From the NCBI RefSeq assembly GCF_042680885.1, contig NZ_JBHUEO010000013.1:73946-137945 (forward strand): a stretch of 64,000 nt of DNA, written 5' to 3'. Below the pieces are notes generated by a model. That model saw only the letters and a list, made by a program, of their open reading frames with translations. It was not told where the DNA came from and searched no databases. Made by a program: the position numbers and the translations under genes. Below are positions 49,421 through 58,666 of the stretch, piece by piece. Origin of the DNA: Siminovitchia sediminis (lineage in GTDB: Bacteria > Bacillota > Bacilli > Bacillales > Bacillaceae_C). Numbering within the stretch: the stretch's first letter is position 1; each line of letters begins with the position of its first letter.

Positions 49421-51820
49421 TTATTTAACTATAATATACTCAGTACCCCCAGGTCCACCGCTGACCCAGGCTGTTCCTGTTTTATAATAAATTTGGTACC
49501 ACTCATTTTTGCGTACCATTTTACTGTCTTTATCTAAAACTGCAGCTAGATGCGTTCCTGAACCGGCCGACCCAATCATTGCTTTTGAAGTACTGGGTTC
49601 AGGGCGAATATTTAAGTTAGTCTTCGTTTCGAGCAGATTTAGGACTTTTACATAATTCCCGTGGATCCACCCTTCTTTGGAAGCAACCTTTACTTTAAAC
49701 CATGTTCCATTGCTTCCCAATATTTCCATATGGCTGTCCTTAGGGACCGTAACAATGGTTGGTTTTGAAGTACTTGGTTCTTCTCTGAGATTGACATTTG
49801 CAGTACTTTTGCCTACAACTTTTTGCGGATAATTAGTAATGGATGCCGATGTACCGCCGCTAGTTCCCTTATTTGAAGTTGGGTCAGCAGGCCTGGAAGT
49901 TTTCCCTGGTTGATTTAGGAATTTTGGTACTTCAAACTCTAAAACAAAGTGATCTAGCTTTTCATAAAAATCGGCCATTTTATTGGCTTGGATTTCCGCC
50001 CATTTTACATGAGTTGCATATTGGTGAGAGCCTGTTTTTGCCGGGTTCCAACGCATTTTATAGAGTGTGTCCTGACCCGCGTTTATATAGTTCTTTCCAA
50101 CTTCTGTCGCTCCACCCTTGATGGCATCCGCTGGAGAAAACCACCCTTTATCAAAGGCATATTGTGCACCGCAATCAATAGGGCAGCTATCCTTGGCGCC
50201 GTATCCATACATATTATAAACTTTGCCTATTGTAGCAGCAGTATTGGCAATGTTCCCCTTACTATCTTTTGTTACCTTCCCATTTTTATCTACCGGTATC
50301 CCATTAGCGAGTACAGACTTTCCATTTCCTGTTTCGTGAAGAGTATGTGCAAGCAAATACACTTCATTGAGTCCAGCTATTGCGCTTGCATCTACGAATG
50401 CTTGCCCTTGACCCTCAAGAATCCCTTTTCCAGCAAGTATCTTTTTGTTGATTTCCGTAGCAGTTAACCCGGCTGAAGATCTCAAGTCCAAAAACTGATA
50501 GAATCCGCTTGTTCCGTTAGGGAAATTGGAAGGGTTCGCATAGTACTCTACCTGTTCTCTTGTAGCTCCGATCTTTCCGGCACCGTCACTTTTTGGGGAG
50601 ACGTTCATTTGTTTGTCAACTAAAGATGAAAATGTATAATTATAGGCTGTCGTCTTTATCACATCTTTTGTTGTAACATCACTAGCAGGGATGAAGCCGT
50701 TTGTGGTTTGAAACCATTTTTCAGTATATGGTCTCACTTTAACAGGCTGGCCTTTTGATATACTCGTTACAACTTTAGCGCTTTTTGAAGCAAGGTTATA
50801 AATGTTTGTACCGGCTAGTGTCCTTCCATCAATTTCTGAGGAAGAGTTTAATAGTTTCTCTACGTGATCGACATGTATATAGCCAGTTCTTGCCCGCCCG
50901 TTCACATATACGGTGGCCTCATACCATTTGCTTGTGAAAGTTTTATAGATTAACTTTCTTCCGGCAGGATATGTCTTTAAGGATGTTGAATCAGTTGAAG
51001 CACGGGAGTATACAACAGTAGGGCTTTTTAAGCCGATTCCAGATATGCTTTCTTGCTTACTTACAATATTTTCCACGTGGGATCGATGAATATACCCTGT
51101 CCTCTTTTTTCCTTTAACATAAACGTTTGCTTCATACCAATTAGGTGAAAATGTCTTGTATTGGAGTATAGAGCCTGCAGGATATGATTTCCAAGCTGAT
51201 CCAATGGTTCCCTTTTTATAAACGGATGTTGGGCTCTTTGAAGCAACACCTTTTAATGGCTCTTGCTGGTTAAAGGCTGTTTCGACATCCGCCTTACTAA
51301 TATATCCTGTTCTTTTCTTTCCGTTGACATAGACTGATGCAATATACCAATCTTTTGTGAAAATCCGGTATAAAAGAATATGGCCTCGAGAATAACTCTT
51401 TAATGACTTTGAGCTTGTAGAAGCTGATTGATATACATTTGTAGGGCTTTTAAGGGCAATCCCTTTGAGAACGTCCGAACTGATAGTCGAAGTCTCTACA
51501 TCTCCAGAATAGATATAGCCAGATGTAGCTTTTCCATTAATATAGACGGTAGCAGAATGCCATTCTGTACCGGATGGAGTATACTTTAAAATAGTGCCGG
51601 TTTTATATGACTTTAAGACTTTAGAGTTCCGTGACTCTTTTTCATACACATTTGTAGGGCTTTTGAGCGCAACTCCTTCAACATAAGATGCCCCTTTTGC
51701 ATCCGGAACATTAAACGCAACAAGGGATATTATAAGAAAAGAAATTAAAATCAGTATTACAGTTAGTCGTGTAATCTTCCGTTGTTGCTTTACGGGCAGA
51801 CTATTAATTTTGTTTAACAT
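49421..51820 (-). CDS. Secreted endo-beta-N-acetylglucosaminidase with wall-binding repeats (LytD/LytG-like)
   Basis: A 799-residue exported autolysin. N-terminal signal/TM segment (about 20-42); four 70-residue repeats of the pattern KSPTxVY...LKSYxxG...WYxATVYVNGKxRTGYIHxxxVE plus a degenerate fifth (about 47-385); a GH73 glucosaminidase domain (about 390-640) with HTLHETGNGKSVLANG, which contains the catalytic Glu; then two SH3b domains at the C-terminus (VNLREEPSTSKPTI, LNIRPEPSTSKAMI). The same 70-residue repeat occurs in the amidase at 56252. It cuts the glycan strand of peptidoglycan. AGGAGG lies 15 bases upstream of ATG 51820. Confidence 0.9.
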   Translation of the reverse strand: MLNKINSLPVKQQRKITRLTVILILISFLIISLVAFNVPDAKGASYVEGVALKSPTNVYEKESRNSKVLKSYKTGTILKYTPSGTEWHSATVYINGKATSGYIYSGDVETSTISSDVLKGIALKSPTNVYQSASTSSKSLKSYSRGHILLYRIFTKDWYIASVYVNGKKRTGYISKADVETAFNQQEPLKGVASKSPTSVYKKGTIGSAWKSYPAGSILQYKTFSPNWYEANVYVKGKKRTGYIHRSHVENIVSKQESISGIGLKSPTVVYSRASTDSTSLKTYPAGRKLIYKTFTSKWYEATVYVNGRARTGYIHVDHVEKLLNSSSEIDGRTLAGTNIYNLASKSAKVVTSISKGQPVKVRPYTEKWFQTTNGFIPASDVTTKDVIKTTAYNYTFSSLVDKQMNVSPKSDGAGKIGATREQVEYYANPSNFPNGTSGFYQFLDLRSSAGLTATEINKKILAGKGILEGQGQAFVDASAIAGLNEVYLLAHTLHETGNGKSVLANGIPVDKNGKVTKDSKGNIANTAATIGKVYNMYGYGAKDSCPIDCGAQYAFDKGWFSPADAIKGGATEVGKNYINAGQDTLYKMRWNPAKTGSHQYATHVKWAEIQANKMADFYEKLDHFVLEFEVPKFLNQPGKTSRPADPTSNKGTSGGTSASITNYPQKVVGKSTANVNLREEPSTSKPTIVTVPKDSHMEILGSNGTWFKVKVASKEGWIHGNYVKVLNLLETKTNLNIRPEPSTSKAMIGSAGSGTHLAAVLDKDSKMVRKNEWYQIYYKTGTAWVSGGPGGTEYIIVK

Positions 51821-51948
51821 GAAAATATTAAATACCTCCTAGAGGGGAAAAAAGTAGAGTAAATGGAAAAAATGTGAAACTACTATTGTATAATACTATA
51901 TTTCTTTCAGGTTTTGACATTTTTTTCTGCTTTACATTTTCTTTACAT

Positions 51949-51984
51949 AAAAAAAACATCCTTTTCTAGGATAGAAAAGAATGC
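51949..51984 (-). terminator. Terminator of the acyltransferase gene
   Basis: On the minus strand CATTCTTTTCTA pairs with TAGAAAAGGATG around TCC, followed by TTTTTTTT, directly after the stop at 51987. Confidence 0.88.
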
Positions 51985-51986
51985 CG

Positions 51987-53021
51987 TCAAGCAACATTGA
52001 CTTGTTGAGGCTTCATCTTAGACTTTTTCAATTTTTTCGTTTTACCTATAATGAAGGAGCCAAAAGGTATAAATGATATTATTTTGATTGTTAGCATGGA
52101 ACATACTAACGAAGTAAGAAATAGTAATATGACATTATAGGTATAATTCGATGAAAAAATCGGCAAATGCGGAGCAATTAGTCGTTGAAATTGCCAATGC
52201 AACAAATATATTCCAAAGGAATAATTACTGACCAGATTAACAATTTTAAGATTTGGAAGCGACTGCCCCCAGGCCAAAATAACTGCACTCATTGATATGA
52301 CTAATGGATATAAATCGAATCTTCTAGAGTCGACCGCTGTGTTACCGAGCCGGTATGAAAGATAGACAAGCCCAATAGAAGCTGCTAATAAAACAAGTGT
52401 AAGCCAGCGGTATTTGTATAATTTTGGTGCAATGGTTTTATAATGCTTCCCTACTAAGAAGGCAGATGTGAAGTATCCAAACCATGCAATGAATGGTAGT
52501 TTAAGAGCATAAGAATATTTTCCTAAAGTGATGATGTCATGATTAATTAAGTAAAGGTAAATCCCCATTATCAAAACACTAAAAGGGAATAACTTACGCA
52601 CAGATATTTTAAAGCGAACGACCAGGAAATGGAGTAGATAGAACTGGAAAATAACCAATATAAACCATCCAATAAATTTGCCGGTTAAGACATTGTCTAG
52701 TATCTTCTGATCCAGCAGCAGGTTTGGTTTCAAGTAATTCCCTACTAAGGCATCAATGATTCCAAAAGAAATAAAAGGAAGATAAATATATTTGATCCTC
52801 GATTCCCAGAAGTTCTTGGGTAATTTATCATTGTAGCGATTTGCCAATATGATGATGGATAATACTATAAACGTTGGAGTTGCAAAACACATAAGGATGC
52901 GGCCAAAATGATAAAATTCAGTTTGAGGTTGGCCTAAAACCCTGGATGTTTGAGTCATGCTGTGAAGGAGAACAATAGTTAAACAAGCTGCAACGCGCAA
53001 CATGTTCCATTCTTTTATCAT
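51987..53021 (-). CDS. Membrane acyltransferase (acyltransferase_3 family)
   Basis: A 344-residue protein with about ten TM helices and a basic C-terminus (KTKKLKKSKMKPQQVNVA). The N-terminal NMLRVAACLTIVLLHS carries the family's conserved Arg and His (R-x-x-A-x-x-x-V-x-x-x-H). Such enzymes O-acetylate sugars of surface polymers on the outer face. Placed among teichoic acid and autolysin genes, it may acetylate wall teichoic acid or peptidoglycan, but unlike OatA it lacks a fused SGNH domain. RBS GGTGG precedes the ATG. The DNA is visibly more A+T-rich than the metabolic genes to the left. Confidence 0.8.
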   Translation of the reverse strand: MIKEWNMLRVAACLTIVLLHSMTQTSRVLGQPQTEFYHFGRILMCFATPTFIVLSIIILANRYNDKLPKNFWESRIKYIYLPFISFGIIDALVGNYLKPNLLLDQKILDNVLTGKFIGWFILVIFQFYLLHFLVVRFKISVRKLFPFSVLIMGIYLYLINHDIITLGKYSYALKLPFIAWFGYFTSAFLVGKHYKTIAPKLYKYRWLTLVLLAASIGLVYLSYRLGNTAVDSRRFDLYPLVISMSAVILAWGQSLPNLKIVNLVSNYSFGIYLLHWQFQRLIAPHLPIFSSNYTYNVILLFLTSLVCSMLTIKIISFIPFGSFIIGKTKKLKKSKMKPQQVNVA

Positions 53022-53233
53022 TACCGCACCACCTTTGTAAATGCACCAGACAAATCATAAGGAAAAATATCTAGATATTCAATGTGACTTTAATTCCTAT
53101 AATGGGTAAAAATTCCGTTTTTTTAGAGGGAGAGGCAGAGTCAAATCACGTAGCTTGTTGATTTGGGAAATCAAATCTACTAAACTTGTTATGTGTTGGA
53201 GGATTTTATTCTATTTTGGTAGGAGAATGAATA

Positions 53234-55879
53234 ATGAAGCTTTTAAAAGAAATTAAGAAACGCTTAGTGAAAAAAGTAATCCTTTATCATAGTTCTCTTG
53301 TTAATGACCAAATCGAGCTTAAAATTCACCTTCAGAACTTTAGATCGCTGAAGAAGAAGGTGGACGTGATATTTGATACACGTGAAGAGCAGCATAGAAT
53401 CCCTTTTCATCTCCAAAATAACCAATTGGCTGTAATGCTTCCCATTGAGCTTGCGGGAAAAATAGAACAAAAGGGTATTTTGAAGGTATTTATCAATGGA
53501 CAAGGAATGTGGGTGACAGAAGCAAACGACTTTGAAGAAAAGAATAGTGACTTTTTTATACAAGGAAAATATCTAAGCCTCAAAGTAAATAAAAATATTG
53601 TTTTAAATCATCACTTTAAGCAATATACCTTTTCAGAAAAGAAAATAGAATGTCGAAATTTCACATCAGGGTATAACAGCCTTAGATTAGAAATGAATGA
53701 CATCCCTGAACAAGACTTTGATATTGTCGCATTGAAAAATGGAAAGGAACATGTACTTGAAAAGGACTATAGCGAAGAGGATCAATCCGTAATATTAAAA
53801 GATTTCACCGCTCTATCAAATGGATCTTGGAGACTGTTTCTCTACTCGGAAAAATATATGTACCCATTACAGCTAAAAGAAGGGGATCACACTTTATTTT
53901 CTACATATAATCACGAAATAATTACTGTTTCAAACAATGGTTATTTATCTCTTGAACTTCGGCCCCATTATTTTCTGAATTCAGCGGTATTAATCAAAAG
54001 AGAGACCGATGGCCAAATACAATTTTTAACAGAGACGAACATGGATCGTGACGGTTTTCATTTAATCGTGGAGGATACTACTACTCACGAAGAATATTAT
54101 TATCAATTGAAGAAGACGAAGAACGGATTGGAATGCTTATTTCCTATAGATGTCTTATGGAAGAATTACTCCAGGAAGAGATTCTTTGTTGAGGAAGGCG
54201 GAAGCGAACCGAAGAAATACCAATTCCTATTAAACCAAACAGAACTTTCTGGGACTGGTATTAACTTTGAAGAGGCCATTCAGTCACAGGTTGTGATCTT
54301 TTCCTTTTATATACGTAAAGATCGCTCTTTAGGACTAAAAACGTTAAGACCTATTTTGAAAAAGGAGATTACAGATATCTCCGATTTCACCATTAGTGGT
54401 TATTTGGGATCGATGAAGGCATTCTTTGATTGCCGGGCATACCTTGTATTTGAAGAACGAGAAAGTATGGAAAGTATAAAAGTTCCAATAGAACAGGAAT
54501 TCACAATAGATTTGAAATCCTTAAATCTCGTAGAACTTAAAAGTAAAGATAAAACAATTATTGATCTGTACGTAGAGGTTATCAATCAGGAAGATGAGAG
54601 CATCCGCAAGGAAAAAATCAAGTATAAATATGCTGATTATAAAAAAGATAACTATTATGACCATTTCGAAGTGAAGGACCAATTTCAAGATGCACATCAT
54701 TTTCTGGTAACAACAACACCTTTCAATAACCTGAAGTTAGAAACATTTACAATTCCTAATGAAGTGGACATTCCTGATAACACAGAAGTTAAAAACGACA
54801 ATATTTGGTTAATTGGAGAAAGGTACGATACAGCCCAAGATAATGGGATTGTTTTATATCAGTGGCTTAGGGAAAACACAACGATCGATGCATATTATGT
54901 AATCGAGAAAGATGCACAAGATTATGAAAAGATAAAAGATGATCCGCATGTTCTTACCTTTGGGTCTCCAAAACATTACGAGATCGCATTTAAAGCAGGG
55001 GTTTTGTTAGGGACACATGATTTGGAAAATATATTACCCTACAAAACAGCAAAAGGCTTTTTTAATTATGAACATGCGTATAAAGTATTTTTACAGCATG
55101 GCGTACTGGGAAGAAAAAATGTTGAATATCACAAAAAGTTTTATGATGTTCCTTTTGATACCTTCATTGTCAGCAGTGATGCTGAAAAATATGATATCGT
55201 GATGGATAAAATGGGTTATGACGCTGATGAAGTGGCGGTAACTGGTTTGGCTAGGTTCGACAGGCTCATACAAGCCGAAGAACCAAAGAATATTCTGCTA
55301 ATGCCCACTTGGCGTGATTGGATTAATACGGATCAGCAATTTTTGGAAAGTGAGTATTACTCGACTTACTTAAATTTAATTAACAATGAAGTACTGCAGC
55401 AGCTATTGGAACAGTATGATGTGAATTTAAATTTTTATCCACATTACCGAGCACAAGATTTCTTCCAGCGAAACGTTAAAGTTCATAGTGGCCGAGTTCA
55501 TTTCATTCCATTCGGATCGAGAAAAGTTCAAGACCTTTTGATTGAGCATGCTTTACTAATTACCGACTATAGTACCGTAAGCTTTGACTTTATTAAAATG
55601 GAAAAGCCAGTGATCCATTATCATTTTGATGTAAAGCGTTTTTTCCGGAGAGGAATTCTGAGGCCGGTTGATGAAACCTTTATAGGTGGTATTGCTCACA
55701 CGGAGGAAGAAATGATAGAACTCATCAAAGACCGATTACAGCATAATATGAAAAATTATGAAGTGGATATTTCCGGAGTTATTAAATACCATGATCGCAA
55801 AAATTGTGAACGGATCTATCAAACCATATGTAATGGATTGAAGGCTAAGAGGAATTTAAACAGGAAAATAAAACATTAA
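53234..55879 (+). CDS. tagF: Poly(glycerol-phosphate) polymerase-type CDP-glycerol glycerophosphotransferase
   Basis: An 881-residue protein. The C-terminal 390 residues are the TagF glycosyltransferase-B-like domain: QHGVLGRKNVEYHKKFYDVP, VTGLARFDRL, LLMPTWRDW, FYPHYRAQDF and the CDP-glycerol motif LLITDYSTVSFDFI with EKPVIHYHFD. The first 490 residues are beta-rich and have no motif I recognise; similar long extensions occur in TagF-type polymerases. It extends the teichoic acid chain with glycerol phosphate on the cytoplasmic face. A basic start (KLLKEIKKRLVKKVILYH) would help membrane contact. Low G+C like its neighbours. Strong terminator downstream. Confidence 0.87.
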   Translation: MKLLKEIKKRLVKKVILYHSSLVNDQIELKIHLQNFRSLKKKVDVIFDTREEQHRIPFHLQNNQLAVMLPIELAGKIEQKGILKVFINGQGMWVTEANDFEEKNSDFFIQGKYLSLKVNKNIVLNHHFKQYTFSEKKIECRNFTSGYNSLRLEMNDIPEQDFDIVALKNGKEHVLEKDYSEEDQSVILKDFTALSNGSWRLFLYSEKYMYPLQLKEGDHTLFSTYNHEIITVSNNGYLSLELRPHYFLNSAVLIKRETDGQIQFLTETNMDRDGFHLIVEDTTTHEEYYYQLKKTKNGLECLFPIDVLWKNYSRKRFFVEEGGSEPKKYQFLLNQTELSGTGINFEEAIQSQVVIFSFYIRKDRSLGLKTLRPILKKEITDISDFTISGYLGSMKAFFDCRAYLVFEERESMESIKVPIEQEFTIDLKSLNLVELKSKDKTIIDLYVEVINQEDESIRKEKIKYKYADYKKDNYYDHFEVKDQFQDAHHFLVTTTPFNNLKLETFTIPNEVDIPDNTEVKNDNIWLIGERYDTAQDNGIVLYQWLRENTTIDAYYVIEKDAQDYEKIKDDPHVLTFGSPKHYEIAFKAGVLLGTHDLENILPYKTAKGFFNYEHAYKVFLQHGVLGRKNVEYHKKFYDVPFDTFIVSSDAEKYDIVMDKMGYDADEVAVTGLARFDRLIQAEEPKNILLMPTWRDWINTDQQFLESEYYSTYLNLINNEVLQQLLEQYDVNLNFYPHYRAQDFFQRNVKVHSGRVHFIPFGSRKVQDLLIEHALLITDYSTVSFDFIKMEKPVIHYHFDVKRFFRRGILRPVDETFIGGIAHTEEEMIELIKDRLQHNMKNYEVDISGVIKYHDRKNCERIYQTICNGLKAKRNLNRKIKH

Positions 55880-55889
55880 TTAGTCTATG

Positions 55890-55935
55890 TAACCGTCAGG
55901 CTAAGCTAAGCCAGCTTAAGCTGACGGTTTTTTTA
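55890..55935 (+). terminator. Terminator of tagF
   Basis: AACCGTCAG pairs with CTGACGGTT, with an inner GCTTAAGC-like continuation; TTTTTT follows. Confidence 0.9.
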
Positions 55936-55979
55936 GATAAAAAACTAAATTTATGGTTCATTTTGTATAAAATGTAAAA

Positions 55980-56200
55980 AATTCTATGATAAAATCACAA
56001 ATGGAACAGATTTTCCCGGCAATAAGGGAAACTGAAAGCTACCACAAAATAGCGGAGGATATATCACATGGCCGGTCACTCAAGTTTTATATTGACACTT
56101 TACAAGAGTAGTAAATTTGTGTATTAGCTATCTATCCTTATGGATTAGAAGGCTTTTACTAATAAAAACCCTAAAATGCGAGGTGATCTCATCCGATATT
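55980..56200 (+). promoter_or_regulatory. Candidate structured leader before the amidase gene
   Basis: The 370-bp gap contains an ordered series GGCAATAAGGGAAACTGAAA, GCTACCAC, TAGCGGAGG and CATGGCCGG between 56020 and 56083. GGCAA, AAAGCTA and the late GGCC resemble the word order of some c-di-GMP-I (GEMM) leaders, but the P2 hairpin with its GAAA loop is not clearly formed, so the class is not assigned. A hairpin TCTATCC/GGATTAGA follows at 56131-56149. No promoter is convincingly placed. Gene start is at 56252. Confidence 0.3.
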
Positions 56201-56251
56201 AGTAAAAGGATCGTACTACGACATGGCTAAGACAACTAGAAAGGGGATAGT

Positions 56252-58561
56252 ATGAAGAGGTCAATAAAATTTGGCATAGTTCTAATGCTGATTGCCTTGG
56301 TGTTTCAATTATTCCCGGTGCAAACAACAGCCAATGTCCAACAGGATAAGTTGGAAAACGGAGAGCAAAGATATATATTGTTTGCTAAACAGCCGGGAGA
56401 AACGGTAAAGGTATTTGAAGATGTAAATGGGAGCAAGGTCGTTGGTGAAATTGATGACGATAGTCCAGTGTTGCTGCTTAAAGAGGAAAAAGGAAAAGAC
56501 TATTCACTTATCCTTTATAAGGAGGAAAAAGAAACAGATCCTGAGGAAATACAGGGATATGCTCCATCCGACAATCTGATTCCAGAGGAAGAAGCGGAGG
56601 AAGTAAGAAATAGCCGACAGCTTAATGAAATGCCTGACGACAGCATACAAGAGGATGTTCCGCTGAATGAAAAGTCCTCAAATCAGCAAACTGAAGAAGA
56701 AGCAATTGAAACAGACGTAACAGAGAAAGGCCCTAAAGTTGATGAGGAAGCTGAACTTGAACAAGAATTTCCAGATGAGAATTCCCAATCAAATCAAACT
56801 TCAAAGGAAGCTACTGAAGAAGTTTCCCAATTCGAAAAAGCTGGAACAGTTGATGAAGCAGAGCTAGAGGAACACGCAGATGTATCAAAGGAAATAACCG
56901 AGCCATCGCCCCAAATCCGTTCTTTTGCAACTTTTTCTGCAGCTCAAGCACCTGAAAGTTTTCAAGGCATAGCATTAAAGAATAGGACAAACGTGTATGA
57001 TTTCGACAATCATTCCAAAGTGTTAAAGTCATATAAGCAAGGGCACATTCTAAAGTTCCATACGCATCCTAATAATGATAATTTATATGCTGCGATTGTG
57101 TATGTTAATGGAGAAAGACAGGATGGAATCATACATAAAAGTGATGTAGATCTGCTTGTAGATGGTAAATCCCTACAAGGTTATGCGGCAGTACAGCCGG
57201 TACATGTTTATCAGGGCCCTTCCAGAGATTCAGCTGTTTTAAAGAGCTACAATGTGGGGAGCCCGCTGAAATATCAAGCTTTCTCTATTATGTGGCACAA
57301 AGCAACTGTTTATGTAAAAGGAAAACGCCTAAGTGGATATATTTATTCCGGTGACGTAATGAGCAAGAAGCCTTCTGCCGAGCATCCATCTCCGAATGGT
57401 CCAACCTTAAGAGGGGTTGCCAAGCAGAGTCCGACCGCTGTATACAGCAGTCAATCAACAACCTCCAAAAAGTTGAAGACTTACCCTAAGGGGCACATTC
57501 TGAAGTATAAAGCTTTAAATTCGAACTGGCATATAGCAACAGTTTATATTAATGGGAAAGCCCAGACCGGTTATTTACATGTAAGTCACGTGGATACAGC
57601 TGACACATCTTCCAGCCGTTTAAAGGGAATCGCTATTAAAAGTCCTACACGTGTGTATTCGAAAGCTTCTACCAGCTCTTCGACTCTGAAAAGCTATAGC
57701 CAGGGGCATGTGCTTAGTTACCGTAACTTTACGAAAGAATGGTTTGAAGCAACAGTTTATGTCAGCGGGAAACCAAGAACTGGATATATTCATAAGAACC
57801 ATGTAGAAAATGCAGGTAAAAAGCATAAAACCATCAAAGGCGCTGCCATGAAAAGCTCAACTCATGTCTATTCAAAGGCTTCTAGAGGGTCAAAAATTTT
57901 AAAAAGCTATAAATTCGGGCATGGCTTGATCTATCGTACTTTTACTAGTGATTGGTACGAAGCTACAGTTTATGTAAATGGGAAAAAATATACAGGTTAT
58001 ATTCATAAAAGTGATGTAACGAGTCTTGCCGGCAAGAAAATCGTTCTGGATCCCGGCCACGGCGGCTACGATTCTGGTGCTCGAGCATCAGGCCTTATTG
58101 AAAAAAAGTTAAATTTGGATATTGCTTTAAGAGCTGAGAAGTTACTAAGAAATGCGGGCGCGTCTGTTGTTATGACCCGAAAAACAGATTCATATATCTC
58201 ACTTCCAGCAAGATCACAGATTGCTAACAGCTCTGGAGCCGATATTTTCATCAGCATTCATGGTAATGCATTTAACGGTACGGCGCAGGGCGTAGAAACT
58301 TTTTGGTATGGAAAATATCAAAAGCAAAATAGTATTCGGTTAGCCCATTCCTTGCAAGACAGTCTCGTTTCTAAATTAGATCTACGCTACCGACGAGTAG
58401 CAGAAGGTAATTTCCATGTCATTCGCGAAACTAAAATCCCAAGTGCACTTGTAGAAGTAGGGTTTTTGGATCATCCGGTAGATGCAGCCAAGCTAAAGAA
58501 ATCCTATTATAGAGATCGTGCTGCAGAAGGAATACTGCTGGGAGTCATCGACTATTTTTAA
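56252..58561 (+). CDS. N-acetylmuramoyl-L-alanine amidase with N-terminal wall-binding repeats
   Basis: A 769-residue secreted amidase. Signal peptide about 1-28; an acidic, Glu/Asp/Gln-rich linker (about 95-225); five 70-residue SH3-like repeats (about 230-590) of the same type as in the glucosaminidase at 49421; C-terminal Amidase_3 catalytic domain (about 593-769) with DPGHGGYDSGA, GLIEKKLNLDIA, FISIHGNAF and the late LVEVGFLDHP. Compared with the amidase at 44597 the domain order is reversed. AAAGGGG lies before ATG 56252. Likely a cell-separation or turnover autolysin. Confidence 0.92.
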   Translation: MKRSIKFGIVLMLIALVFQLFPVQTTANVQQDKLENGEQRYILFAKQPGETVKVFEDVNGSKVVGEIDDDSPVLLLKEEKGKDYSLILYKEEKETDPEEIQGYAPSDNLIPEEEAEEVRNSRQLNEMPDDSIQEDVPLNEKSSNQQTEEEAIETDVTEKGPKVDEEAELEQEFPDENSQSNQTSKEATEEVSQFEKAGTVDEAELEEHADVSKEITEPSPQIRSFATFSAAQAPESFQGIALKNRTNVYDFDNHSKVLKSYKQGHILKFHTHPNNDNLYAAIVYVNGERQDGIIHKSDVDLLVDGKSLQGYAAVQPVHVYQGPSRDSAVLKSYNVGSPLKYQAFSIMWHKATVYVKGKRLSGYIYSGDVMSKKPSAEHPSPNGPTLRGVAKQSPTAVYSSQSTTSKKLKTYPKGHILKYKALNSNWHIATVYINGKAQTGYLHVSHVDTADTSSSRLKGIAIKSPTRVYSKASTSSSTLKSYSQGHVLSYRNFTKEWFEATVYVSGKPRTGYIHKNHVENAGKKHKTIKGAAMKSSTHVYSKASRGSKILKSYKFGHGLIYRTFTSDWYEATVYVNGKKYTGYIHKSDVTSLAGKKIVLDPGHGGYDSGARASGLIEKKLNLDIALRAEKLLRNAGASVVMTRKTDSYISLPARSQIANSSGADIFISIHGNAFNGTAQGVETFWYGKYQKQNSIRLAHSLQDSLVSKLDLRYRRVAEGNFHVIRETKIPSALVEVGFLDHPVDAAKLKKSYYRDRAAEGILLGVIDYF

Positions 58562-58565
58562 TTGG

Positions 58566-58602
58566 AGTGGAAGCTGCAGAAAAGCAGCCTCTACTTTTTT
58601 TT
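58566..58602 (+). terminator. Terminator of the amidase gene
   Basis: AGTGGAAGCTGC (58566-58577) pairs with GCAGCCTCTACT with one mismatch, followed by TTTTTTTT. Confidence 0.9.
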
Positions 58603-58666
58603 AATGTCTCATTGAAATCCCATTTGCACCTCGATATAATTTGAAAGATGGGTTATACAGGGAGTA

